From Rhodocyclaceae bacterium UBA2346 (GTDB lineage: Bacteria > Pseudomonadota > Gammaproteobacteria > Burkholderiales > Rhodocyclaceae): DNA of 28,279 nucleotides. Location: the NCBI GenBank assembly GCA_002344625.1, contig DDUE01000086.1, positions 1 to 28,279 on the forward strand. Reading direction: 5' to 3'. A program made the translations under genes and the position numbers. Positions 1-7,124 of the stretch are shown here, piece by piece. The notes below the pieces were generated by a model. That model did no database searches. It worked only from the letters and a program-made list of their open reading frames with translations, and was not told the DNA's origin. Position 1 is the first letter of the stretch. Every line of letters begins with the position of its first letter.

Positions 1-459
1 CCCCCCCCCCCCCCGCAACCGCGCCCCCCCCCCCCGCCGGGGCGGGCCGACAGCCCCATCGAGGGCGCCCGGGGCAAGCTGTGGCCGCTGGCCCCCGGCA
101 ACAAGGTCAGCTTCGTCAAACCCCGCCACACCACCTGGACCCGGGGCGGCAATCGCCGCTCACAGACTTTCCGCTGGGAATGCGAAGTCGCCGACATGCG
201 CATGAGCTACGTGCCGGCGGGTGACTTCGAGACCTTCCACGTCATCTGCCGCAGCTACCTGCCGGTCCTGTTCGTGCCGGTGCAGGTGGTGACGTGGGAC
301 TACGCGCCCCTGCTCGGGCACTATGTGCGGCGCACCTGGTTCAGCGCCGGCAAGCAGCGCCAGACCATGCTGTCGGCGGCGCTGCCGGGAAAGCTCGCGA
401 CCCCGAAGCGGATCGCGGCGGCCGTCGAACGTCTGGCCCCGGAATCCGGCGGAATCTGA
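1..459 (+). CDS. Unknown protein, C-terminal part (5' truncated by window edge)
   Basis: An open frame runs from base 1 to the TGA at 457-459, so the start lies outside the window; the first internal Met is at 196. The readable part contains a TWTRGG stretch, then AGDFETFHVICRSYLP and WDYAPLLGHYVRRTW. This layout (a short beta-rich domain with an AGxFxTF motif and a terminal YAPxxGHYVRR) resembles C-terminal domains of periplasmic or lipoprotein-type hypothetical proteins, but I cannot name the family. The first ~35 bases are almost pure C and translate to a Pro run, which may be assembly error, so the N-terminal portion should not be trusted. Confidence 0.55.
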   Translation, partial: PPPPPQPRPPPPPGRADSPIEGARGKLWPLAPGNKVSFVKPRHTTWTRGGNRRSQTFRWECEVADMRMSYVPAGDFETFHVICRSYLPVLFVPVQVVTWDYAPLLGHYVRRTWFSAGKQRQTMLSAALPGKLATPKRIAAAVERLAPESGGI

Positions 460-488
460 ATACGCGCAACCGACTGGCCGTTCCGCCT

Positions 489-1865
489 TCAGTGGCAGAT
501 CCCGCCGAAGCGCGGCTTGCCCCAGCCAAACACCGGATCGCGCCCCGGCGCCCCCAGGTCGGTCAGCGCCGCAAGCTCGCCCTTGAGCAGTTGATCACGC
601 CCGAGCGCACGCTGCGCCAGCGACTGCGAGGCCAGACCCACCATGAAGGGTACGGCGAATGACGTACCGCTGCGGCGCTTGCCCTCGCCCGCGAGTCCGA
701 CGGTCCACACATTCACGCCGGGCAGCGCATAGTCGATATAGTCGCCCCGGTTCGCGCGCCAGTAGATGCGGCGATCTTCCGACACCGCGGTCACGCTCAA
801 CACACCTGAGAATGCCGCGGGATACGCAGGCGGCGCATTCTGTCCGCCATTGCCGGCCGCCGCCGCGACCACGACGCCCTTGGCCGCCACCCGTGCCACG
901 GCGGCCTCGAGCACACTGTTGGACGGGCCGGCGAGACTCAGCCCGATCACACCCACCCGCTCGCGCACCAGCCAGTCCAGGCTTTGGACCAGGCCGACGG
1001 TGCTGGCGGCGCCATTGCCCGAAGGCAGCGTGTAGAACGGATTGGCGGCGAACAGCTGCGCATGCGGCACCATGCCGGGAAACCCACTCCCCGGGCGCCC
1101 CACCAGCAGCGCGGCAACCGCCGTGCCATGGTCGGCCGCGGCCGGCACGCTACCGGCATCGACGAATTCGCGCGTTCGCAGGCTGGCGCCGGCAAGCGCG
1201 GGATGCGCCACCGCGACGGCGGTATCGACGATGCCGATCGCCTGGTTGCGGCCACAGTTGGACGCATCGTCGGGCCAGCCGATCAGCCGCAAGGCACCGC
1301 ACGCGGCGCCGCCACACGGGGATGTGTCGGCGGTCTGCTGCGCAAGCTTGTACAGATGATGCAGCTCGAACGTCGCACGATCGCGCTCGGCGAGTATCTG
1401 CCGGGCGCTGCGGGCGTCCAGGCCGGGCGGCAGGCGCAGGCGCACCACGCGCAGCGGCAGGCTCGCGGCATCGATCCGCTCGATTATCCGCGCCCCGAGC
1501 GCGGTGGCGCGGCCGAGTGCCGCCGCCGAGGGATTGAGCGCAAGCAGCTCGTCTGCGATGAACGTTTCGGCGTCGACGCGCCCAACCGGCTCGAACGGTT
1601 CGTGATCCATCCCGCCGCCGCTATCGCTGCCGCCACCGGCAGCAGCCCCGCCCCCGCCGTCATCGTCACCATCACCGTCATCGTCGTCCGCCTGGGCCAT
1701 CCCGATCGATCCAAGCACCGGTCTCGCGCCTGGCGCCGACAGCACCACCGCTTCGAACGGCAGCATGGCCATGATCGCGATGCCCGCAACGACGGTGCGT
1801 GCGTGCCGCGCCAGCCAACCCGCCGCCGCGGCCTTGCGCTGCGCTTCGATGCCCGGTGTGTGCAT
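489..1865 (-). CDS. S8 (subtilisin-like) serine protease, exported
   Basis: 458 residues. The start at 1865 follows a GGAGGA ribosome site with a 10-base spacer; the frame stays open far upstream, but that part is antisense to the sigma factor gene. A hydrophobic segment at about residues 24-44 looks like a signal or membrane anchor, followed by an Asp/Gly-rich linker (60-85). The subtilase catalytic residues are all present: Asp214 (GIVDTAV), His246 (DHGTAVA), oxyanion Asn339 (AAGNGG) and Ser402 (GTSFAVP). The region between linker and catalytic domain (about 95-185) may act as a propeptide-like part. It is divergent from an ECF sigma/anti-sigma pair and has its own matching ECF-type promoter, so it is probably a regulon member. 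Substrate unknown; cleavage of the anti-sigma factor is possible but unsupported. Confidence 0.88.
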   Translation of the reverse strand: MHTPGIEAQRKAAAAGWLARHARTVVAGIAIMAMLPFEAVVLSAPGARPVLGSIGMAQADDDDGDGDDDGGGGAAAGGGSDSGGGMDHEPFEPVGRVDAETFIADELLALNPSAAALGRATALGARIIERIDAASLPLRVVRLRLPPGLDARSARQILAERDRATFELHHLYKLAQQTADTSPCGGAACGALRLIGWPDDASNCGRNQAIGIVDTAVAVAHPALAGASLRTREFVDAGSVPAAADHGTAVAALLVGRPGSGFPGMVPHAQLFAANPFYTLPSGNGAASTVGLVQSLDWLVRERVGVIGLSLAGPSNSVLEAAVARVAAKGVVVAAAAGNGGQNAPPAYPAAFSGVLSVTAVSEDRRIYWRANRGDYIDYALPGVNVWTVGLAGEGKRRSGTSFAVPFMVGLASQSLAQRALGRDQLLKGELAALTDLGAPGRDPVFGWGKPRFGGICH

Positions 1866-1946
1866 GATGCTAGAATCCTCCGCTCCGATGTGAACGCCAG
1901 CCTGCACGACGGCGTGCAGGTGGCAACTGAACGTGCTCAATCCCAT

Positions 1947-1971
1947 AACGCGGCCGGCAGACAAAAATTCC
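1947..1971 (-). promoter_or_regulatory. Candidate ECF sigma promoter for the S8 protease
   Basis: On the minus strand GGAAT (1971-1967) is followed after exactly 16 bases by CGTT (1950-1947). This is close to the common ECF pattern GGAAC-N16/17-CGTT. Transcription would start near 1940, giving a leader of about 75 nt before the protease start. The same spacing and hexamers occur on the opposite strand in front of the sigma gene. Confidence 0.55.
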
Positions 1972-1982
1972 GCATCCCGGCG

Positions 1983-2007
1983 GGAATACTTTCGCCCATT
2001 CGCCGTT
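1983..2007 (+). promoter_or_regulatory. Candidate autoregulatory ECF sigma promoter
   Basis: GGAAT at 1983-1987 and CGTT at 2004-2007 are separated by exactly 16 bases, matching the ECF-type -35/-10 pattern. The predicted start of transcription (about 2013) lies some 15 nt before the sigma factor ATG at 2028. It mirrors the minus-strand site at 1947-1971. Confidence 0.58.
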
Positions 2008-2027
2008 GTTAGCATAAGAGACCCGCA

Positions 2028-2525
2028 ATGTCGATCGACGACCCCCGCGCCGAACTGGTGAGTCTGCTCCCGCGACTGCGCCGGTTCGCCTACGGCCTGA
2101 CCGGCAATGCGCAAGCCGCGGACGACCTGGTCCAGGCCGGCTGCCTGAAGGCGATCGAGCGCTGGCATCAGTGGCAGCCGGGCACGAGCCTGGCGAGCTG
2201 GATGTTCCGGATTCTGCAGACGACCTGGGTCGACGACTATCGCGCCCACCAGCGTCACCAGACCGTGGCCGACAGCGAAACGCTCGACGCGCTGGCGGGT
2301 GAAGACGGCCGTATCGTGGTCGAGGCGCGCAGCGATGCGCGCGTGGTGCGCGAGGCAATCGCGCAGTTGCCGGAAGAACAACGGATGGTGTTGATGATGA
2401 TCACGATCGACGGACTGTCTTACAGGGAAGCCGCGCAGGCACTCGGGGTTCCGGTCGGCACCGTCATGAGCCGGCTTGCGCGGGCACGCGGAAAACTTGC
2501 AGACACGATCGGCGTTGGAGACTGA
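2028..2525 (+). CDS. ECF (extracytoplasmic function) RNA polymerase sigma factor
   Basis: 165 residues, the usual ECF length. Region 2 is visible at about residues 8-75 (LRRFAYGLTGN, ADDLVQ, SWMFRILQTTWVDDYRAHQR) and region 4 at about 105-160 (LPEEQRMVLMMITIDGLSY, then the helix-turn-helix REAAQALGVPVGTVMSRLARAR). It directs polymerase to ECF-type promoters. The anti-sigma gene starts one base after its stop, so the two are translationally close to coupled. A GGAAT-N16-CGTT promoter just upstream suggests autoregulation; an identical pattern faces the divergent S8 protease. The inducing signal and ECF subgroup cannot be told from sequence alone. Confidence 0.93.
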   Translation: MSIDDPRAELVSLLPRLRRFAYGLTGNAQAADDLVQAGCLKAIERWHQWQPGTSLASWMFRILQTTWVDDYRAHQRHQTVADSETLDALAGEDGRIVVEARSDARVVREAIAQLPEEQRMVLMMITIDGLSYREAAQALGVPVGTVMSRLARARGKLADTIGVGD

Positions 2526-2526
2526 C

Positions 2527-3372
2527 ATGCAGATCGACGATGAAACGCTGCTCGCCTATCTCGATGCCCAGTTGACCAACGACGCCGACTACGCGCATAT
2601 CGAAAACGCGCTCACCGCCGACGCCGGATTGCGCCTGCGCCTTCGGCAACTGGTGGAAAGCGGCGTGCTCGCCCGCCAGGCATTCGCTGCCAAACTCGAT
2701 GAACCCGTTCCGGCCGGACTGATCGCCGCGATCATCAACGCGCCGTTGCCGGCGCCGGCCGAGCGCGGACGACCGGCGCCCGCCCGGGAACGTATCGCAC
2801 CGACGTCACGCATCGCGGCATGGATTCGCGAACGCACGGGCGGCGCGGCGGCATTCGCTTCGGTGGCACTTCTTGCACTGGGAACGCTGTTCGGCTACTA
2901 CCTGTTGCCGGCCTCGACCGATACCACCTCCGCCCCGGCACCGATCGCGCGCCCGGGTGAGTTGGTGCTCGACGCCGCCCTGCTGGTCGCGCTCGAGACG
3001 GCGCCCAGCGGCCGCGCGCTGAACCTCGGCACTCGCGAGGTCGAACTGGTCGTGAGCTTCATGAATACCGCCGACCAATTCTGCCGCGAATTCGGCGTCG
3101 CACGGCGCGGCCAGGTCTCCCACACCGAACTGGGCATCGCCTGCCGCGAGGCGGAAGCGCGCTGGCGCGTGATCTTCGCGGCCTCGGAAGAAGGCGACCC
3201 GGCCGCCCCCGACGCCTACCGCACCGCCAGCGATCAACTGCACGAGGCGGCGAACGACTTTCTCGACGCTCAGGTCAAGGGCGAGCCGTTCGATCCGCTC
3301 AGCGAGCTGGTTCTCATCGGCAAGGGCTGGCCGCCGGCATTCGGTGAGGCGCACGACCCGGCGGGCGAGTAA
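2527..3372 (+). CDS. Membrane anti-sigma factor
   Basis: 281 residues, starting one base after the sigma factor stop. I chose the ATG at 2527 because it follows the sigma stop and the protein then begins MQIDDETLLAYLDAQL, the typical N-terminal start of small anti-sigma domains. One transmembrane helix is seen at about 108-127 (AAFASVALLALGTLFGYYL), preceded by an Arg/Pro-rich cytoplasmic linker; residues after ~130 would be periplasmic. No HxxxCxxC zinc motif is present, so it is not a ZAS-type anti-sigma. The periplasmic part (FMNTADQFCREF, GIACREAEARWRVIFA) has two Cys and may be the sensing part. Function is inferred mainly from context and architecture. Confidence 0.78.
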   Translation: MQIDDETLLAYLDAQLTNDADYAHIENALTADAGLRLRLRQLVESGVLARQAFAAKLDEPVPAGLIAAIINAPLPAPAERGRPAPARERIAPTSRIAAWIRERTGGAAAFASVALLALGTLFGYYLLPASTDTTSAPAPIARPGELVLDAALLVALETAPSGRALNLGTREVELVVSFMNTADQFCREFGVARRGQVSHTELGIACREAEARWRVIFAASEEGDPAAPDAYRTASDQLHEAANDFLDAQVKGEPFDPLSELVLIGKGWPPAFGEAHDPAGE

Positions 3373-3511
3373 GCACCGCGGGCACGCGGTCGGACGCATC
3401 GGGCCGGGCGCAGACAGGCGGACGATCATGGCCTATAAAGTCAGGACGGCAAGTTTTTCGCCCTCGCCCGACACCACACCCGGGCCGGCCTGTTTTCATG
3501 CGGAGGCAGTC

Positions 3512-3751
3512 ATGCAGACACCCGTACATGTATTCACGGATTTGTTCGAGCAACTCGGTTTGCCCAGCGACGCCGAAGCGATCAAGCGCTTCATCGAAGC
3601 GAACCGCCCGCTGGCGCACGATCTTGCGCTCGCGGACGCGCCGTTCTGGAACCCCGGGCAGACCAGCTTCATCCGCGAAGAGCTGCAGCGGGATGCCGAT
3701 TGGGCCGAACTGGTCGATCAGTTGGACGCGGCGCTCCGGCAGACCGGCTGA
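3512..3751 (+). CDS. DUF2789 family small protein
   Basis: 79 residues. The ATG at 3512 follows a GGAGG ribosome site (3502-3506); an upstream extension of the frame lacks such a signal. The sequence MQTPVHVFTDLFEQLGLP ... FWNPGQTSFIREEL ... DWAELVDQLDAALR matches my recollection of the DUF2789 family of short acidic helical proteins of Proteobacteria. Function of the family is unknown. It stands alone between the sigma/anti-sigma pair and a convergent gene. Confidence 0.8.
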   Translation: MQTPVHVFTDLFEQLGLPSDAEAIKRFIEANRPLAHDLALADAPFWNPGQTSFIREELQRDADWAELVDQLDAALRQTG

Positions 3752-3849
3752 CGCGACACGCGCGGATGCCGCCGGCCATCCTGCGCAGACAGGACGACCG
3801 GGGCGCCGGCCTCGCCGCACCGTGCCCGGGGCGACGAACACCACCACGA

Positions 3850-4326
3850 CTATTCGCAGCTTGCCCGGCAATCTCCGGGCTGCGCACATTCGCCTTGCCC
3901 GAGCACCTCGCAAGCTGCCTTGGTGCGGTGGACGAGCCGGATGTCGTCGCCATAGCTGCAGGTGAGCAGCGTCAACGTCCCCTTGCGCTCGACCGTCATC
4001 CGGACCGGCCCGGCGGCCCGCACGGCCGCGGGCGCGGTGGCGCACGAGACGTAGCCGCTGAACGCGCCGTCGGCCGATTCCCACAGGGCGATATCCTTGA
4101 CCTTGCGGTAGTTTTCGAAGCTTTCGCAGGTATCGCCGTCGCGGCCGTAAAGACGCGCGTTATCGCCGCAATAGCCAAGAAACGTGTACTCGAGCTCTTC
4201 GGCGGACGGACAGACCGCGACCTGCCGCGCCTCCGCGATGTCCGGACAGGCCAGCCCGGCGCCGGATGCCGATGTCGCGACGAGACCGCAGAGCGCGATT
4301 GCCAGGGGGATCGAACGTATACGCAT
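3850..4326 (-). CDS. Cysteine-rich secreted protein of unknown function
   Basis: 158 residues. The ATG at 4326 is preceded by GAGGTG at a proper spacing, and the protein begins with a clear signal peptide (MRIRSIPLAIALCGLVATSASGA) with likely cleavage near residue 23. The mature part holds ten Cys residues, an even number fitting disulfide pairing in the periplasm, and the motifs ALWESADGAFSGYVSC and LLTCSYGDD, which recall DUF3757-like secreted proteins; that assignment is weak. It lies 10 bases downstream of a small membrane-protein gene on the same strand, so the two are probably cotranscribed. Confidence 0.7.
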   Translation of the reverse strand: MRIRSIPLAIALCGLVATSASGAGLACPDIAEARQVAVCPSAEELEYTFLGYCGDNARLYGRDGDTCESFENYRKVKDIALWESADGAFSGYVSCATAPAAVRAAGPVRMTVERKGTLTLLTCSYGDDIRLVHRTKAACEVLGQGECAQPGDCRASCE

Positions 4327-4336
4327 GATCCGCACC

Positions 4337-4501
4337 TCAGGACGCGCGCTTCGCGTCGTGCTCGGCCCGGACGGCCGACGCGGCATCGTCGAACCTTGCC
4401 TGCTCGGCTTCGAAACGCCTCACCGTGTTGCGGTAGCCGCGCATCCCGAACACCGCTATGCCGATCAGCACGGCAATGAAAACGACAAGTTTGATCATCA
4501 T
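4337..4501 (-). CDS. Small single-pass membrane protein
   Basis: 54 residues with one N-terminal membrane helix (MIKLVVFIAVLIGIAVFGMRGY) followed by a charged, helical tail (RRFEAEQARFDDAASAVRAEHDAKRAS). A GGGGAG ribosome site (4510-4515) lies 8 bases before the Met codon at 4501; a second Met follows at once (4498). The gene is 10 bases upstream of the Cys-rich secreted protein and downstream of cobQ on the same strand. I do not recognise a family; the role is unknown. Confidence 0.6.
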   Translation of the reverse strand: MMIKLVVFIAVLIGIAVFGMRGYRNTVRRFEAEQARFDDAASAVRAEHDAKRAS

Positions 4502-4660
4502 GCGAAAGACTCCCCAGGCTGAAATCGAGGCATATGCCACCGGCCGATGCACCCGTTCGGGCAGGCGCCGCTGCGCGCGGGCATGCCGTCGGAAGGCAGT
4601 GTGGAGGTCTACGGCCCGGGTGTAATTGATCCCGGTCAGGTCTGACGGGCGACGGCCTGG

Positions 4661-6127
4661 CTACCGGCGCGCGGCCATGATCGCGGTGATCCGCGACCAG
4701 TCGAGATGGCGTTCGATCGCATCGGCGAGGCGGTCGAGGTCGGCTTGCCGGCGCGCGGCGGGATCGACCCGGACCGCATCTTCCGCGCCCGCCCACCCCA
4801 GGACGGCCTGCAGCGCTTCCGGTGTGTCGAGCACGCCGTGAACATAGGTTCCGGCGATCTGGCCGTCGCCCGACACCGCGCCGTCGAACCGGCCATCGGC
4901 CAGTCGCACGAACGCCCGCGCGAGGTCGGGCCCGGTGCTGACGCCCATGTGGATTTCGTAGCCGCGTACCTGCGCACCGCCCTGCACGAGCATGCCCTCG
5001 ACGTTTTCGAGGCGCTTGTCGCGCGTCAGCACGGTCTCGATGTCCAACCAGCCGAGTCCCTCGCCCCGGCCCGCCGCACCCTCGACGCCGTGCGGGTCGT
5101 CGATGCCGCGCCCGAGCATCTGAAACCCGCCGCATATCCCGAGGATCCTGCCGCCATAGCGCAGATGGCGGGCCAGGTAATCGCGCCAGCCGTGCGCATG
5201 CAACCACGCGAGGTCCGCCCGCACACTTTTCGAACCGGGCATGACCACGAGGTCGGCCGGCGGTATCGCCTGGCCCGGGCCGACCCAGCGAAAATCGACC
5301 TCGGGATGCAGGCGCAGCGGATCGAGGTCGGTATGGTTCGAGATGCGCGGATAAGCGGGCGCCACGGCCGCCAGCTTGGCGGCCTGCTTGTCGACCCGCG
5401 CGTGGCCGAGCGCATCCTCGGCGTCGAGAAACAAGCCCTGCAGATAGGGCAGGACGCCCAGCACCGGCTTGCCAGTGCGGGCCTCGAGCCAGTCCAGCCC
5501 CGGCTGCAGCAGCGCGATGTCGCCGCGAAAGCGGTTGATCACGAAGCCCTTGACACGCGCCTGCTCCGAAAGCGACAGCAGCGCCAGCGTACCGACGAGA
5601 TGGGCGAACACCCCCCCTTTGTCGATGTCGGCGACGATGATCACCGGCACGTCGGCCCGCTCGGCGAACCCCATGTTGGCGATGTCGCGATCGCGCAGGT
5701 TGATCTCGGCCGGGCTGCCGGCCCCCTCGACCAGCACGCAATCGTAGGCCGCTACCAAGCGGTGCCACGATGCCATCACCGCGGTCATCGCAATCGGCTT
5801 GTAGTGGTGGTAATCGGCGGCCGACAGGTTGGCGACCACCTTGCCGTGAATGATCACCTGCGCGCCGATGTCGGTGGAGGGCTTCAGCAACACCGGATTG
5901 AAATCGGTGTGGGGCGCCACCCCCGCGGCAATGGCCTGCAGCGCCTGCGCCCGCCCGATCTCGCCGCCATCCGCGGTCACGGCCGAGTTCAGCGCCATGT
6001 TCTGCGGCTTGAACGGCGCCACCTTCAGCCCGCGGCGCGACAATACGCGTGCGAAGCCCGCGACCAGCGTGCTCTTGCCCGCATCGGAAGTCGTCCCCTG
6101 CACCATCAGGGCATCGGCTGTGCGCAT
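4661..6127 (-). CDS. cobQ: Cobyric acid synthase (adenosylcobyrate amidating)
   Basis: 488 residues, the normal length for CobQ/CbiP. It amidates carboxyl side chains of adenosylcobyrinic acid a,c-diamide using glutamine and ATP in cobalamin synthesis. The N-terminal synthetase domain carries the P-loop-like [11 protein letters not shown] (residues 10-20) and [15 protein letters not shown]; the C-terminal glutamine amidotransferase domain has the nucleophile Cys332 ([12 protein letters not shown]) and His430 ([10 protein letters not shown]). I place the start at 6127 ([11 protein letters not shown]), matching the usual distance to the P-loop; an in-frame Met at 6145 is possible. No other cobalamin synthesis gene lies in the window, but a BtuF-like binding protein is divergent from it. 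Confidence 0.93.
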   Translation of the reverse strand: MRTADALMVQGTTSDAGKSTLVAGFARVLSRRGLKVAPFKPQNMALNSAVTADGGEIGRAQALQAIAAGVAPHTDFNPVLLKPSTDIGAQVIIHGKVVANLSAADYHHYKPIAMTAVMASWHRLVAAYDCVLVEGAGSPAEINLRDRDIANMGFAERADVPVIIVADIDKGGVFAHLVGTLALLSLSEQARVKGFVINRFRGDIALLQPGLDWLEARTGKPVLGVLPYLQGLFLDAEDALGHARVDKQAAKLAAVAPAYPRISNHTDLDPLRLHPEVDFRWVGPGQAIPPADLVVMPGSKSVRADLAWLHAHGWRDYLARHLRYGGRILGICGGFQMLGRGIDDPHGVEGAAGRGEGLGWLDIETVLTRDKRLENVEGMLVQGGAQVRGYEIHMGVSTGPDLARAFVRLADGRFDGAVSGDGQIAGTYVHGVLDTPEALQAVLGWAGAEDAVRVDPAARRQADLDRLADAIERHLDWSRITAIMAARR

Positions 6128-6196
6128 CGCGTAGAATCCCGGCATCGAATCGAAGCCGGTGATTATCGCCGATTCCGCGCACGGACCCGCCATACC

Positions 6197-7111
6197 ATGA
6201 ACATGAACATGCCGCAGGCAATCCTCGCCGCCATCGCCTCAGCGGTGATCGCCCTACCGGCCGGCGCCGAAATCCTGATCGAAGACGACGTCGGGCGCGA
6301 GATCCGCCTTGCCGAGCCCGCGCGCCGCATCGTGAGCCTCGCACCGCATGTCACCGAATTGCTGTTCGCGGCCGGCGCCGGCGACCGGATCGTCGGCGTC
6401 GTCGCCTACAGCAACTACCCGGAGGCGGCGACCCAGATCACCCACGTCGGGTCCTACAACAACGTCGACCTCGAGGCGATCGCCACGCTCGCACCCGACC
6501 TGATCGTCGCGTGGCAAAGCGGCAACCCGGAAGCCCATCTGGACAAGCTCGAAGCACTGGGCATCCCGGTGTTCTTCAACGAGCCGCGCAGCCTTGGCGA
6601 TGTGGCCGACAGCGTCGAGGCCCTGGGCCGGATCGCCGGCACCGAGGCGGTCGCGTCGGCGGCGGCCAGCGCCTTTCGCGCCCGGCATGCCGATCTCGAG
6701 GCGCGCTTCGGCGGGCGCGCCAAGGTCAGGATGTTCTACCAGATCTGGGACCAGCCGCTGATGACGGTGAACGACAAGCACCTGATTTCGGACGTGATCC
6801 GGCTGTGCGGCGGCGAGAATGTGTTCGCCACGCTGAGCGCGCTCGCGCCGCGCATCGGGGTGGAAAGCGTGCTCGCGGCCGACCCCGAAGCGATCGTCGC
6901 GAGCGGCATGGGTGCGTCCCGCCCGGAGTGGCTCGACCAGTGGCGGCGCTGGCCCGAACTCGCCGCAAACCGCCACGACAACCTGTTCTTCGTGCATCCC
7001 GACCTGATCCAGCGCCATACGCCGCGGATTCTCGATGGCGCCGAGCAGGTGTGCGGCTTTCTCGAGCGCGCACGCGAACGCCGCCAGCCCGCACCGCCCG
7101 GCGGGCGGTGA
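6197..7111 (+). CDS. BtuF-like periplasmic cobalamin/corrinoid-binding protein
   Basis: 304 residues with a signal peptide (cleavage near AGA, residue 24). The mature protein is a class III (TroA/BtuF-type) binding protein: [39 protein letters not shown] at the front, [21 protein letters not shown] in the first lobe and [15 protein letters not shown] in the second. This family delivers vitamin B12 or iron chelates to ABC permeases; [11 protein letters not shown] and divergence from cobQ favour a corrinoid. No permease or ATPase gene is adjacent, so they must be elsewhere. Three ATG codons lie close together (6197, 6203, 6209) and there is no strong ribosome site, so the exact start is uncertain. 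It ends 13 bases from the convergent fusion gene. Confidence 0.85.
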   Translation: MNMNMPQAILAAIASAVIALPAGAEILIEDDVGREIRLAEPARRIVSLAPHVTELLFAAGAGDRIVGVVAYSNYPEAATQITHVGSYNNVDLEAIATLAPDLIVAWQSGNPEAHLDKLEALGIPVFFNEPRSLGDVADSVEALGRIAGTEAVASAAASAFRARHADLEARFGGRAKVRMFYQIWDQPLMTVNDKHLISDVIRLCGGENVFATLSALAPRIGVESVLAADPEAIVASGMGASRPEWLDQWRRWPELAANRHDNLFFVHPDLIQRHTPRILDGAEQVCGFLERARERRQPAPPGGR

Positions 7112-7124
7112 AGCGGCGGCGCGC

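Noticed and set aside
3375..3390. Hairpin ACCGCG/CGCGGT after the anti-sigma gene as a terminator
   Set aside because: The stem is only six pairs and no T run follows, so an intrinsic terminator cannot be supported.
6128..6196. Cobalamin riboswitch between cobQ and the BtuF-like gene
   Set aside because: Only 69 bases are available, far less than the usual ~200 nt, and no B12-box-like sequence is seen.
3996..6344. Minus-strand open frame of 782 codons
   Set aside because: It overlaps cobQ, the small membrane gene and the Cys-rich gene in another frame and shows only Arg/Ala/Gly-rich composition without motifs.
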